A stretch of DNA of 64,000 nucleotides, from contig CM073202.1 of assembly GCA_037042915.1 (NCBI GenBank), forward strand, positions 1,922,001 through 1,986,000, written 5' to 3'. Each line of letters begins with the position of its first letter. The first letter of the stretch is position 1. A program made the position numbers and the translations under genes. Below the pieces are notes generated by a model that was not told where the DNA came from, made no database searches, and saw only the letters and a program-made list of their open reading frames with translations. Positions 11,233 through 22,698 of this stretch are shown piece after piece. The stretch comes from Auricularia sp. M13. Lineage: Eukaryota; Basidiomycota; Agaricomycetes; Auriculariales; Auriculariaceae.

Positions 11233-14200
11233 ATGTCACCCCGGACTACTCGCAGCAGCCGGAGCGCGATCGTTCAGCAAGCTCCAGCGCAGGAGACGAT
11301 TAAGAGGGCCTGCAAGCGTTGCTCTGCCGCACAAGGCACGAAGGTCAGAGCCCATGGAAGAGCCCGTTGCCCGGTACGATGCTCGCGGTACGCGCTGCCC
11401 ACAAATGCTGAGCAATTTCTTAGCTCGCGGCCGATGAAGCCGCGAACCATCTTGAGCGGAAGCAGGAGTACATGGAGGCTACGCGTGCTCAAAGAGACAA
11501 GCTCGTTGCCAGCCGTCGCACGAAGGTCGACGAGCAGGCTTTGGATTCTGACGCCGAGCACGAGGGCGACACAACGCTCGACGAGAGCGAGAACAATGGC
11601 GATGTGACCCGAAGCACTGCCGCTACCTCCCTCATGGACGACGAGCAAGAGCAAGACGTTGCTCCCGCCTACGACGACGATGAGCACGAGCAAGAGCAAG
11701 ACGTCGAGGACGAGCAAGAGCAAGATGTCGCTCGCGCCTACGACGACGAGGGCTTGCAGGACAACGGCGCGAGCGTCAGCTACGCCGGCAGGAGGCTCAA
11801 CGACGACACCTTCTTCAATAGCGAGGATGGGCTGTATGCCACGCCGCTGATGCATGAGCCGCAGAACTTCGACGACGCCGATGCCGTTGCCTCTCAAATC
11901 GACGAGTTCACCGAGCAGGCCGCGTGCGAGTCTCAAATTGAGGACGCGAAGGGGTCACGAGAAAACCATGCGCACGTGCGCGGGGTCCGTGCGCAGCAGT
12001 AATCCTGCCCTAGAAGACTGTTCAGACATCCTAGAATGATTGTTGAGGGTCATTCCAGTAGCTTACACCTAGCCGCACATGTCTGTGTGCACAAACCTAT
12101 CAAACCTTAAAAACTGGCCAAGATATTGTCAAATTACTGGTTTCAAGTTCCGCGCGCATGTTGTGCACGTTGCGCACGGATGCGCACAGACTGCGCACGG
12201 ATTTTTCACACTGCGCACAGATTGTAAATCTGTGTGCACGGATGAAGGAGGACTGCGCACGGATTGTGATTTTGTGCGCACGACATTTTGGACCCTGCGC
12301 ACGGATGTTAGAATCATGCGCACGGACATGGTAGACATGCGCACGGACATGCTGACACTGCGCACGGATTTTGTGTGTTGCGCACGGATTCTGTATAAAG
12401 CACAACTGCATTAGTTTTTTTACTTTGGCACATCTAGGCGACTTGATTGAACTCATTGAAGTTCATTAACAAACACCAACAATTTCCATAAGTCTTGTTG
12501 CAATTGACTGCTCAAGTACAGTTTGTTAATACACTACAGAATGTAGTAAACACAGGTAGAAGTGCCACAAAATGGATGTCTATGACTGGATTTGAACTGA
12601 GGGTGTTTCGAATCCATTAAGAATATGTACATGTTAACCACTAGTCCAAACTACAGAAAATACATCCTGGTAACTTGAGTATAATATGGTGTGGGCGTGC
12701 AAGTCCCTCTGTGAGATGGCATGGTGAGGATGAGGTTGGAACCCATCTAATCAACAAGAAGATCTGAAGGGACGGGATGGTGGTGTGATGCAGGAGAGTG
12801 AGCACCTCTGTGGTACAGAGGTGGTGCAGCAGACACAGCAAACTTTGGCTTGTTCCAGGTCCACTCCACGGCCCAAAACACGTGTCTCGTCTCTCCTTGA
12901 CCCAGACAATTCATTTGAGATTTTTTGACCAAACTGGGATCAGGGCTTAGAATTTATTAGTAGATGAGTGAATCATGGTTACTCAGGCTGCAAAGGATAT
13001 TACTCCTGAATTCATGAACCAAAATAACATAAGTTCTAACCTTAGCAAGCTTAATCTAACCTAACATAACATAACTGTATGAGGGTAACATCTTTTGAGT
13101 TATGAGTACCTACTTAGAGCCTCTTCAGGAAATCAGCTTAGAACACAAACCGACATGCTGGCTGAATATTTCTGATCCTGTACTAACGTGGAAGTGAAAT
13201 TTCGAACAAATCATGTAGCACAGTAGTTTATCTAAAATAGTTGACACTAGAGATGTGCACCTCTATCAATGCACACAGTGCCATGAATACATCTATGATA
13301 TACATCTTCAAAGGATTTTTGATTTTTTTCACACTGCGCACGGATTTTTGTACTTTGCGCACGGATTGTGAAAACTGCGCACGGATATCAGGAGCCTGCG
13401 CACGGATTGTGAAAATTGCGCACGAAAGCACATTTCATGCGCACGGATGACCAGGACCCTGCGCACGGATTTTGAAAAGTGCGCACGGACATTTGGACCC
13501 TGCGCACGAAAGTTAAACTCATGCGCACGAAAGTTCTAACCCTGCGCACGGAAGTTCTGCGCACGGATATTCTTGCGCACGGATGCGCACGGACCCTGCG
13601 CACGGTTTTCTAGGGGTCCGGACGCGAAGAACCAGGGCGACGACAATCAGACCTCCGATGAGGACGAGGACAACAACCCATACACCGAAGCCAAAATCAA
13701 GAAGATGGCTATTCACGAGCTCAGGTCGGCACTCGCGTACATCTGGAACTCCAGCAAGGACCGCAAGTCCAAGATGAACGAGGCCGTGCAGCATATTGTA
13801 CAGGTGCGGAAGGACGTCGACACGAGCTCGTGCACGATACCAAACCTGTGGAAAGGCACGAGTACGGCGGGGGACTTCATTACAAGTAAAGTCCTTGCGC
13901 ATATACCGTGCTTCATTAACGTGCCGCTCGCAGGTATAAGTCATGCCTCGGACACCACTCGCCAGAGTCAGGTCCTCACACAGTGGGCGAAGAACGCCAC
14001 GAGCACCAACAGGTGGCACGACACCCTCCCCAACTTCGGCAGTGTTTGCCTGAAGGTGAGCCCTGTCCGTGCCGATGTGCTGTCTGCTGCTGACGTGCGC
14101 ACCTCGCAGATGGAGAAGCTCGCCGACTGGTGCCCGTCCTGGCCGTTCATCGCCTTCCTGCCCAAGGACAGCAGCGGGCAAATGTACACTTGGGTCTCTG

Positions 14201-14475
14201 AGTCGATCGCGGATGAGAAACCCGAGCTGGCGGAGGCCATGCGCAGCACGATGTTCGAGCAGCTGTACAACCTCCGCAAGCAGCGGGCTGCTGAGGACAT
14301 GAAAGCCCGCGCTGATCTGACGGCGAGGGCTGAGGCCGCTCAGGCGTGGATGATGGAACAGCAAGCAAAGTTCGACACGATGGAGGAGCAGCTGGAGCAG
14401 GCAGAGCAGGCTCGCAAGGAGCTCGAGGAGGCCGCGCAGTACTGGCGGGAGAAGGCGCAGAAGCGTTCGAAGTAG
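11233..14475 (+). CDS. Unknown acidic, coiled-coil protein split by element E1
   Basis: Exon 1 is 11233-11373. Intron 11374-11423 is 50 nt (GTACGA donor, CTGAG branch, TTCTTAG acceptor) and keeps phase. Exon 2 runs from 11424 to 11956, where E1 is inserted, and resumes at 13613-14475. The first part has a Cys pair (ACKRCS) followed by a basic segment, then an acidic low-complexity region with DEQEQDV repeats. The distal part continues with acidic DEDEDNN, a globular region (AIHELRSALAYIWNSSKDR, later DWCPSWPFIAFLPKDSS), and an Ala/Glu/Gln-rich segment (about 14270-14470) typical of a coiled coil, ending KAQKRSK. I do not recognise the family. Removing E1 with one GGGGTC leaves the two halves one base out of frame, while splicing from GT in the left target copy to the terminal AG would restore frame. 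Confidence 0.55.
12171..12388 (+). repeat. E1 left array: twelve TGCGCACGGA-like motifs at 21-bp phase
   Basis: Motifs begin at 12171, 12181, 12192, 12212, 12233, 12254, 12275, 12296, 12317, 12338, 12359 and 12379. From 12192 on, every step is 20 or 21 bp. The 10-bp motif is conserved, while the 10-11 bp between motifs differ in sequence but keep their length. This is the pattern of repeated protein-binding sites on one face of the helix (two turns). Confidence 0.88.
12582..12655 (-). tRNA. Degenerate tRNA-like sequence (SINE-like head or pseudo-tRNA)
   Basis: On the minus strand an A box (TGGACTAGTGG, 12648-12638) is followed about 50 nt later by a B box (GTTCAAATCC, 12597-12588). Between them lies a loop-like TTCTTAA that would give a CTT (Lys) anticodon. 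Stem pairing is poor in the anticodon and T arms, so this is not a working tRNA. It may be a tRNA-derived pol III promoter inside E1. Confidence 0.35.
13335..13606 (+). repeat. E1 right array: fifteen TGCGCACGGA-like motifs
   Basis: Motifs begin at 13335, 13356, 13376, 13397, 13417, 13438, 13460, 13480, 13501, 13522 and 13543 (steps 20-22 bp). Four more tightly packed ones follow at 13558, 13574, 13584 and 13597, up to the right end. They read in the same direction as the left array, so the two arrays are direct, not inverted, relative to each other. Confidence 0.88.
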
Positions 14476-15427
14476 CAGTATCACAGTACAGATACCTCAA
14501 TACCCCCCCCCCCCACATTCCTTTCTTTTTTCCTGGTCTCCTCGTCACACATCCGTCCGTCCGATTAATATCAGTCACTCGTTATTGCACTTGCCCACTG
14601 CTCCAGGAAATGCAAACAACAAATCATTTCATTGCACCACATAACAGGAAAAGTAGATCAGAGAGCCTGCTCCGCCGTGTCCCAGTGCTGCATATATGCA
14701 TGTATGCTGATAAGCGAGCATATAGCGCGCGGTGGTACTTCGTCAACGCCGTTCCGTTCCTGGACGTCTGAACAACACAGAACATAAGAAAATAGCACCT
14801 GATGCTCTTCAGGGAAGGGATCTTCCAATGCTCGAGCATATCTTCTGACTGTGGGCGCAACACTGATTTCGTCGGGGGGAATGGATGCGAGGAACGGGAA
14901 TGAGATGTCCAGGGACACCAAGGAGGGTATATTGACGCATATACCCTCCTCTGATCGCCCACGCTCACTGACGCGTGAGCGTGTATGCGGGTGGTGTCCT
15001 TGGGCGAGCAGGCGACTGCGTCTGGGGGTCTTGGGGGAATGGCTGCGAGGAACGACAAGAAAATGTACAGGAGCACTCTGAGGGACGCCAAGGAGGATAC
15101 ATTGACGCATGTACCCTCCTCTGACCGCCCACGCTCACTGGCGCATGAGCGTGTATGCGGGTGGCCGTGCAGGTACGCCTAAGCGAAGAACCTGTCCCCA
15201 TCATCTCGCCTATGAGGAGAACGCCAAGAAGCCGCTCACTGACGTGTGAGCAGCCTCGTCACAGGCCCGCAGTTAAGCGGGCCTGGCCGTGCTGTCGGAC
15301 GGACACTGACCCGTGGCGTCGACAGCAGCGGGCGGGCAGTGAGTCTGGGTCGGAGTTCGAACGGACTTTGGTCTTTCATCCGCCCTCCCCCTCCTCCGCA
15401 CACCCCCATCCCCGTCACCCACCCGCC
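14476..15427. other. Noncoding region with tandem repeats and CACTGACGCGTGAGCG motifs
   Basis: No gene is supported. A unit of about 158 bp is present twice (about 14881-15038 and 15039-15168). Each copy holds a CACTGRCGCRTGAGCG motif within a larger imperfect palindrome (GCTCACTGACGCGTGAGC at 14966). A third motif copy is near 15236. The region ends at the Copia target site CCGCC and continues in sequence after the Copia element at 28147. Confidence 0.6.
14881..15168. repeat. Two imperfect tandem copies of a ~158-bp unit
   Basis: Both copies share, in order, ATGGMTGCGAGGAACG, a TTGACGCAT-centred segment, CCCTCCTCTGA, CGCCCACGCTCACTG and GTGTATGCGGGTGG. A similar spacing (about 160 bp) separates the two related repeats at 34821 and 34981. 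Confidence 0.75.
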
Positions 15428-15591
15428 TGTTGATGTGTTATGACACGGTACGGACTATGCTACGGACTTAGATTGTACGCCCGGATTAGTTCCGCGCTAT
15501 ATAGTCTGGGTCCGCGGCGATGTGGCACTCTTTGCCCTTTCGTGCTCATCGTCGTGGACTCCAGGTCGTGGTCTCCCCTCGTGCGCTCACA
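15428..15591 (+). repeat. Copia 5' LTR
   Basis: 164 bp, TG...CA ends, with a TATA-like CGCTATATAG at about 15495, consistent with the promoter. It matches the 3' LTR at 27981-28146. Confidence 0.92.
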
Positions 15592-15851
15592 GGTTATGAG
15601 CCCTGCGCTCGCCTGAGACCACTACACTTGGTTCTGCCTCGCGATACCGCACTAGCGCCACCTCTGCACGGACCTCACACGTCCATCTGTCTTTTCAGTT
15701 CTACGCCTACCCAGTGCACGCGCGCCCGCTACGTTACGTTGCTCGTCGCTCACCGCGCTCAACCGGCATCAACCAAAGTGCTGCATTATCCGTCCTTTGT
15801 TCTGTCCGTGCCACCCGCTGCCCCCGCACCGTGTCCGCACCGTCCCTCGCA

Positions 15852-17118
15852 ATGTCTGAAGTCGATAACGCGCCCAAACGCCTGCCTGCCCTCACCAAAA
15901 CCAACTACGATAAATGGAAGCCGGTGATGCTAGCAACGCTCAGAAGTCGCGGCCTACGCTGGACCATCGACCCGACCGCCGTCAAGCCCAGCCCAGCCGA
16001 TCCCAACAAAATCACTGCGGCTGAAAGGCGCGAGGCGAAAGAATGGGATTCGGACCGCCAGAAGGCCGCCGGCAACATCTACATGGCCGTTCACGAAGAC
16101 ATCCGCAAAGACATCGACAGCGACCATGAGAAGGGCGACCCAGCTGCCATGTGGGCGACTCTCGCGAAACGCGGTGCGCAGAAGAAGCCTAGCGATCGTT
16201 TCAGCGCGCTCAGCAACATCATCGCGCTTCAGCAGGACAACGAGGAGAATCTCCTTGCATACCACGCGCGCTGCAAGAGCGCCGTCGCTGAGTGGTGCGC
16301 GCTCCTTCCGACCAAGTACACCATTGCCGAGATGAAGGAGGAGCTCGGGTGCTGGTGCACCATTCGCGGTCTGCTCGCCGAGAACGAGTCCTTGGCTTCC
16401 AACGTCATGCACACCATCGAGATCAGCGGCAAGGACATGAATATGGAAACGCTGCGTACCACCTTCGCCAACGAGAACTCGCACCGGAACGGCCGTCAGC
16501 ATCCTTCCACCCTCGCGATGCGCACCGCCACGTCTGCTCCCGTCACCTCGCCGTCGACTCCTGCAACCTCGCTCGTGTTGGAAGAGGATGCGCTCCAGGT
16601 TTTCGCTGCCAGTGCCGGTCACAAGACTTGCTGGATTTGCGGCAGCCCCGACCATCTCATTCCCGACTGCCCGAAGAGGGACTCGATCCGCGAGAAGGCT
16701 TCGAACGCACGCCGCGAACGCAACAACAAGAAGAACAAGAAGAAGAAGGACGACTCCAAGGACGACTCCAAGTCGGGGTCGACGTCAAACTCGGGCGCCG
16801 CCAACACCAATGCCGCCTCCGCTGCTCCCGCTTCTTCCTCTGCTGCTGCTCTCGCCGCTACTGTTCGGTCTCTTAATGCAAGTGCTGACTACCGTCTTCC
16901 CCTCTCTGCTCTGTGCGCTTCTGGTTCAAAACCGCGCGCTGACTGGAACACGGACACAGGCTGCACTGCACACATGACTCCTCACCGCTCGTACTTCCGC
17001 TCATACTTGCCGCACCAACAACCGATACGCCTCGCCGATGACACCTGCATTTATTCGGAAGGCTTGGGTTCAGTCGAGTTCCGGCCGCTGGTAGACGGGC
17101 AGGAGAGTGCTATGATTG
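15852..17118 (+). other. Copia gag and protease region
   Basis: Begins at an ATG at 15852. A gag domain of the UBN2/Copia type is followed by a CCHC zinc knuckle (CWICGSPDHLIPDC, about 16630), a Lys-rich stretch and a retropepsin-like motif (DTGCTAHM, about 16955). Fossil element. The target repeat of the half-LINE B1 ends this block. Confidence 0.85.
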
Positions 17119-17133
17119 TCTTCCACGATGTCC

Positions 17134-18937
17134 CCCAGAGTGCCTGGTTGAGCCCTGGTGAGGTGCTGCCTCAGGAGGCCGCGCGTTCACCGATTTCAAA
17201 CTCCGCTCCGGATACTTCCGGACCCCCTCCTCCTGCCCCTGCACCACCACAGGCTCATTTCTCCTCCTCTGGCCTCGATACTTCGGCTCTGGGTGCCCCT
17301 AGGGGTGCCCTGGAGACTGAGCCAGTTGCTCCTGATCAGGACATGGACTCAGACTCTGAGGAGGACTATGATGGAGTTGACCTTGCTGCCTTTGCAGCTG
17401 ATTGGGCCTCTACACCCCTGACTCCCAGCCACCTCAGGAACTCTGTCAAGCTGGTCAATAACCTTCTGGGCATGCTAAAGGTGCTCCTTGATTACAGGGA
17501 GCGTGTTCCACAGGCTGCTTCCATCATCAAGGACTTCTGCCACTCTGTTGTGCTGTCCTCCACCACTAGGCTGCTTCTTGCTCAGCAGGAGGAGCTTGGG
17601 AAGCTCTCTGCTATGGTAGCCTCGCTTAAGGACGCCCCTGGAGGTGTGCCTGCTGCTGCAACTTCGTCTGCACCACCTGCTCCTGCTCGTCCTGCCAAGG
17701 ACTCCTATGCTGCTCGCGCTGCCAAGTCAGCTGCACCACCACCTGCTGTGCCCTGCGTGTCAGCCCCAGCTACTTCTCTTGCCCGCCACGACGCTCGCTG
17801 CCTGATCCTCATGGTCAAGCCCAGTACCGCTGTTCGCCTTGCAGTCAAGAACGCTGCTGCTGCCCGCTCTGCCATCAACACTGCCCTCACCGGCGTCTCC
17901 CCTCCTGCTACGCCTCATCCCAGGCTTGGGGTGAGTGGTGTTGGCCTGACTCGCTCAGGCAACGTTGTTGTCTTTGCGCTTCCAGGTCTCACTCTGCCGA
18001 CTTGGAGCCTCACGGCGCTCTCATCGCCTCTGCCTTCCTGCCCCAGGAGGCCACCTTTTCTGGTGCTGCTTGTGACAGCCTTTGGTTCAAGGCCGTTGTC
18101 TCTGATGTTGTGCCTCCTGACCTTGGCCAGCCCCTGCCGACATCGCAGGAGTTGTAGGCTGAGGTGGAGGAGTTTACTGCCCACCAGTTTGCCTGGGCTG
18201 CCCCTCCTATGTGGTTGGGCCCGCCTACTCGCATCATCCAGCAGGGCTCTGGCTCTGTGCTACTTTCCTTCACTCGTGAAGACGACTTGCAGTACGTCCT
18301 TCGCCATGGTGTCTTCCTCTTTGGCCATGCTATGCGTGTTCGTCACTTCCACGACTCTGGTCGTCCTCGCCCCTGCTCCAACTGCTGCAGTCTGGAGCAC
18401 ACTGCTCGTGCCTGCACCCAGGCCCCTCGCTGTGGTCTGTGTTCTCAGAGTCATTTGACTTCTGAGCATGGCTGCAGTGAGTGCGACTTCTTTGCCGACG
18501 TCCATGATGGTCTTGCACACTGTGCACACACTGTCTTGTGCTGCCCCCACTGTGCTGGGTCCCACGCGATGTGCGACTCAGCTTGCCGTGTCTGGACTCG
18601 CCGTGCTGGTGGTCCCAGGAGAACTACGAGGACATCTGGTGGTGGTCAGGCGGCCACTGCCATGGATGTGACTTGATTTGCTTTTCCCCCTGAGTGCGTG
18701 TTTTGTTTTATGGTCTCTATGCCCCTATACCCCCCTCCCTATGCTTGCTGTGAACCTCTTGTCGACCCCCTGAATTCACACCTGTGTGCACTTGATCCCT
18801 CTTCAACCCTGTTTAGACCTCCCCCCTGCTCGCCCCCTGTTCACCATTTGGATGTGTACTCTGTGCACTCCACAGCGTCTTGGCTCTGTATTTGTAGCCT
18901 GCTTACGCTGTCTAAAAATGAAGAATCTCTCTCTCCC
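17134..18937 (+). mobile_element. Half-LINE (LINE-B), copy B1, 5'-truncated
   Basis: Inserted in the Copia element with a 15-bp target repeat TCTTCCACGATGTCC (17119-17133 and 18938-18952). It carries the distal part of the LINE-B ORF1, including the RRM-like region and the Cys/His knuckles (CSNCCSLEHTARAC). It has at least one frame change and an early stop relative to copy B3. Its 3' end has the shared hairpin and a (TC)n tail. No ORF2 is present. Confidence 0.85.
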
Positions 18938-18952
18938 TCTTCCACGATGTCC

Positions 18953-20082
18953 TACATGTCCCCAAGCTTGCTGCGAATTTACTTGCTGTCTTTGACCTCA
19001 CTCAGAATAAGGGCTACACCGTGCTTGCCCAGGGCGACAAAGTGGGATTTTTCCACTCGGGCGGACTTGCTTTCACTGCCTCTGTCAACTCTGCAAACGT
19101 CGGCTACTTGGACGGCTGTACTGTGGAGCACCCTATCGTGTTAGCCAACGCAGTCACGACTCGGGAGCTGGACTTCGCTCTTTGGCACGAGCGTTTGTCC
19201 CATATCAACCAGCGTGACTTGCGTGTGATGCACCGCCACGGATCTGTGATTGGCATGGAGGTCACGTGCACCGACCCTGTCGATCCGATCTGCGAGCCGT
19301 GCCTTGCGGGGAAGCAACACCGCCACGCGATTCCCTCGCGCGCCAGCCAACCGTGCTTCGGACCTGTTGGAGCTCGTGCACATGGATCTCAAGGGACCCC
19401 TGCCGCGCTCTCACAATGGATTCAGGTACAACATGGTGATAATCGACGATTACTCGCATCTGCGCGTCGACATGCCCTTGCACAAAAAGAGCGACGCTTT
19501 CGCTTCGTTCCTCCTGTTCAAGGCCTGGGCGGAGAAGAAGACCGGCAAGAAGATCAAGAAACCATGGGACGATAAGGGGGGGAGTTCATGTTGAAGGCTT
19601 GGGACGAGTACTGCAAGCGGGAGGGGATCGAGCGCCAGCACATGGAGACGGCGGAGCCGCACCAAAACGGCGTCGCGGAGCGCGCAAATCGAGACGGGAT
19701 CGAGCATGCAACTGCGTTGCTGAACCAGGCTAAGCTCCCCGCAATTTTCTGGGTCGAAGCGCTTGCCACACATACTCACACACGAAATCGCTCAGTGACG
19801 TCCGCGCTTGACTCATATCTCACGCCGTACACGCTGTTCTATGGCAAGAAGCCAGAGGTCGACTACTTCCGTGCGTTTGGGTGTCTCGCCTACGTGCTGT
19901 TGCTCAAGAGCGTGCGAGGTGCGTTTGATTCACACACTCGCAAATGCGTTTTCGTCGGTACCCGCAGGGCAAGAAAGCCTGGCGTTTCTGGGACCCTAAC
20001 GCACACGTTTTCGTTGAGAGTAGCCACGCAGTGTTCGACGAGAGGTACTTTCCCGGTAACTCTCCTCGAATCCTGCAGTTGC
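18953..20082 (+). other. Copia integrase region
   Basis: Contains the pre-integrase HHCC zinc domain (LWHERLSHINQRDL, then CEPCLAGKQHRH) and integrase core segments (ELVHMDLKGPLP, VIIDDYSH, AEPHQNGVAERANR). Part of the fossil Copia element. Confidence 0.85.
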
Positions 20083-20554
20083 TGTCACGGTGACTGCTAT
20101 ATCACTCTCTGAGACGACGCCCGAGGGGTATGGATGAGTGAGGAGAGGGAGGCGCGGATAAGCGGTATGATAGACCAGACCAAACCTAAGGTACAAGAGG
20201 GGGCTCCGGCCCAGGTATATATACTACGGAATCAAGGCCGAGGGGGCCCGCGGACCAATTGCGTCACCGACTGGGTGTCACACGGGCGCCACAGATCAAG
20301 CCGAGAGAGAGACCGCCGGGGTGTCTTCGGCGAGACAGGAAACCCGGGATAAATAGAGCCCAACCAAACCAGAAACATCCCGTCGTATTACCCTTCTCCT
20401 GGGAAGAGACCGAAACGCTCGCCGAGCGGGGAGACCGATAGGACATGCCGACGGAGGGGCTGCGGGGCCGGGTAGGCGCCCGAATGAAGGGCGAGGACCA
20501 CGGAACGGCGAAATGAGACAGCGGGGGAGGAGGGAACCGACGAAAACTGCAACA
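20083..20554. repeat. Solo LTR inserted in the Copia element
   Basis: A 472-bp block starting TGTCACGG and ending CTGCAACA interrupts Copia pol and is flanked by the 5-bp repeat GTTGC (20078-20082 and 20555-20559). It holds TATA-like sequences (TATATATAC, GGGATAAATAG) and no coding frame. Size, TG/CA ends and 5-bp target repeat fit a solo LTR of another, unidentified LTR element. Confidence 0.75.
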
Positions 20555-20559
20555 GTTGC

Positions 20560-22142
20560 TCTCTCTCAAGGCTGCAATCGAAGACGGAGAAGTGGCAGAT
20601 GCGGGGGGTGACCTGGTGGAAACACTGGACGGCGACGGTGATACTGGCGAAGACGACGTTATCTGGTGCGAGCTGGAGGACGAAGTTGTAGCTGAAATTG
20701 CTCTGGCCGTCGCACCTCCCCAAGCCGCTCCTCTGCCCGCGATTCCGCAACCCGCAGCGCAGGCTGAGCTGCGTCACGCTCCAGAGCGCACAGCTCAGCC
20801 GCAGGCCAGCTTACGCAAACCTGATTTGCGCAAAACATCTCAGTACCCCGTGGCACTGCCCGTCGGTGGTGCCGCACCGCCCGTTCCTCACGTCGACATT
20901 CCTGCGCCAGACAGGGGTGATTCCCCGGAGGCGCAGGCAAACCAAGCCCTTCATTTCTCTGCGCTGGAGAAGGCACTGCAGGCTGGCATGGAGTTCATGC
21001 TCTTCGACGGTCAGGAGTGCGATCTCAGGGATGCTCTCGAGTTCACCTACGACCAGAGAGTGCTGAAAGCCGGCGCTCACAGTGACGAACCGCGTACATT
21101 TGAAGAAGCAATGACCCGGCCTGACGAAGAAGCTTCTCAGTGGCTCAAAGCTACGCTCGAGGAGCTGAGTAGTCTGGCGAGCAACGAGACGTTTCGTCTT
21201 GTGCGCTTGCCAAAAGGCCGGCTAGCAATCGGGTCGCGCTGGGTCTTTAAGGTCAAGTGCAACCCCGATGGCACAATCGAGCGATAAAAAGCTCGCTTGG
21301 TCGCTCAGGGATTCTCTCAACGGCCGGGGTTCGACTTTACGGAGACTTTCGCGCCTACTCCCAAGTGGGCGTCGATCCGTATCGTTTTGGCTCTCACGGC
21401 TTTCGAGGATCTTGAGCTAGACAGTGTCAACATCTCGTCGGCTTTCCTCAACGGAGAGCTGACTGAGGAGGTGTACATGAAACAGCCGCCAGGCTTTGAA
21501 ACACAAGGGCCGGAGTGGGTTTTACAGCTGCTGAAGTCGTTATACGGCCTCAAGCAAGCTAGCCGCATCTGGCACGAGACGCTTGACAAAGCTCTCACTG
21601 AGATGGGTTTCAATAAGATCCTCGTAGACAACAGTGTGTGGATCTATCGTCGTTCGGATGCGCGCGTCATTGTACCCGTGTTCGTCGATGACATGACGAT
21701 CACCACCAAGTCCAAATAGGCGTCTGCTCGCTTGCGTAAGGAGCTCGGAATGCGTTTCAAGCTTCATGACCTCGGGCCCACAAAATGGTTGCTTGGTGTG
21801 GAGATCATTCGTGACCGCGACAAGCGGATCATCTCGCTCTCTCAGCAGCAGTACGCCCTGGACGTGCTTCGTCGTTTCGGCATGGAGGACTGCAACCCTG
21901 TCACGACCTCTCTGCCCGACACGCCTCTCAGTGCTTCCATGGCTCCCAAAGACGACGAAGAGCGCGCTTTCAGGTCGACTGTTCCGTATCTCCAGGCTGT
22001 TGGTTAACTGGCTTATCTGGCTATTGGAACGCGTCCCGATCTTGCTTTCCCCGTCGGTGTCCTTGCTCGCTTCAGCGCGAACCCTGGGCCCGAGCACTGG
22101 AAGGCGTGCAAGCACTTGCTGCGCTGTCTGGCAGGCACGATT

Positions 22143-22145
<3 letters not shown>
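20560..22145 (+). other. Copia reverse transcriptase region
   Basis: Contains Copia RT signatures: VAQGFSQRPGFDF, SAFLNGELTEEVYM, LYGLKQASRIWHE and VPVFVDDMTI (the catalytic DD block), followed by PTKWLLGVEI. Fossil element. It ends at the (GA)n end of LINE-A1. Confidence 0.85.
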
Positions 22146-22184
<39 letters not shown>

Positions 22185-22698
22185 TCTTGAATTTTAGACA
22201 GCGTAAGCAGGCTACAAATACAGAGCCAAGACGCTGTGGTCTGTACAAAGTACATTCCAATGGGTCAACATGGGGCAGGCAAGGGGGGTCGTAACAGGGG
22301 TGTAGAGGGATCTAGTGCAAACTGGTGTGGATTCTGGGTGTAACAAAGTTGTGAGCGCAGTTTTAGGGCATGGGGGTATAGGGGCATAGGGGCATAGAAT
22401 AAATAAAAATATACAAACATACCATAACTTCATGCGCCTCATCAGCACATGAAGTGACCAGCTCGCCAATAAGCAAGCAGATGTTAGCAAGTAAGCAGCT
22501 GCATGTGGCCCTTTAGGGCCACTGTGGGTGTATCTCTTGAGACACTCAAGAAAAGTATCTTAGGGACTGATAGAGGGTAGAGGGCAGAGTCTGGATGGGT
22601 GGGGCTGTAGCCTACAGACAAAGGCGCACCGCAACATGGTCAAAGCCATGTGGAGCCACGGCGCAGCTCATGGTCCTCCCAACCCATTGTATGAATGG

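Larger units (their letters stand above)
11957..13612 (+). mobile_element. Non-autonomous element E1 (GGGGTC target, 21-bp-phased terminal arrays)
   Basis: 1,656 bp inserted in a coding exon and flanked by the direct repeat GGGGTC (11951-11956 and 13613-13618). Its ends are imperfect inverted repeats: inward from the left ACGAGAAAACCATGCGCA, inward from the right TAGAAAACCGTGCGCA. Arrays of TGCGCACGGA lie near both ends and read in the same direction. The AT-richer middle has no long reading frame but holds a tRNA-like sequence (12582-12655). It is clearly related to E2 at 38587-40410, which has the same target, the same end asymmetry and the same array design. No transposase is visible. The superfamily is unclear. 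A tyrosine-recombinase (Crypton-like) or DDE mechanism are both possible. Confidence 0.75.

Noticed and set aside
12100-12456. Open frame with a heptad (IRAQ/VRAH) repeat over the E1 left array
   Set aside because: The 21-bp phase of the DNA motif produces a 7-residue repeat in any frame. There is no other sign of coding.
12171-13606. CRISPR-like look of the regularly spaced repeats in E1
   Set aside because: Repeats are only 10 bp with 10-11 bp spacers, the context is eukaryotic and transposon-like, and no cas genes are present.
11957-13612. E1 as a Helitron
   Set aside because: The ends lack a TC...CTRR signature and the element is flanked by a 6-bp direct repeat, which Helitrons do not make.
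22141-22185. (GA)n tract as a microsatellite or GAGA promoter element
   Set aside because: It is the complement of the LINE (TC)n tail, always next to the 3' hairpin.
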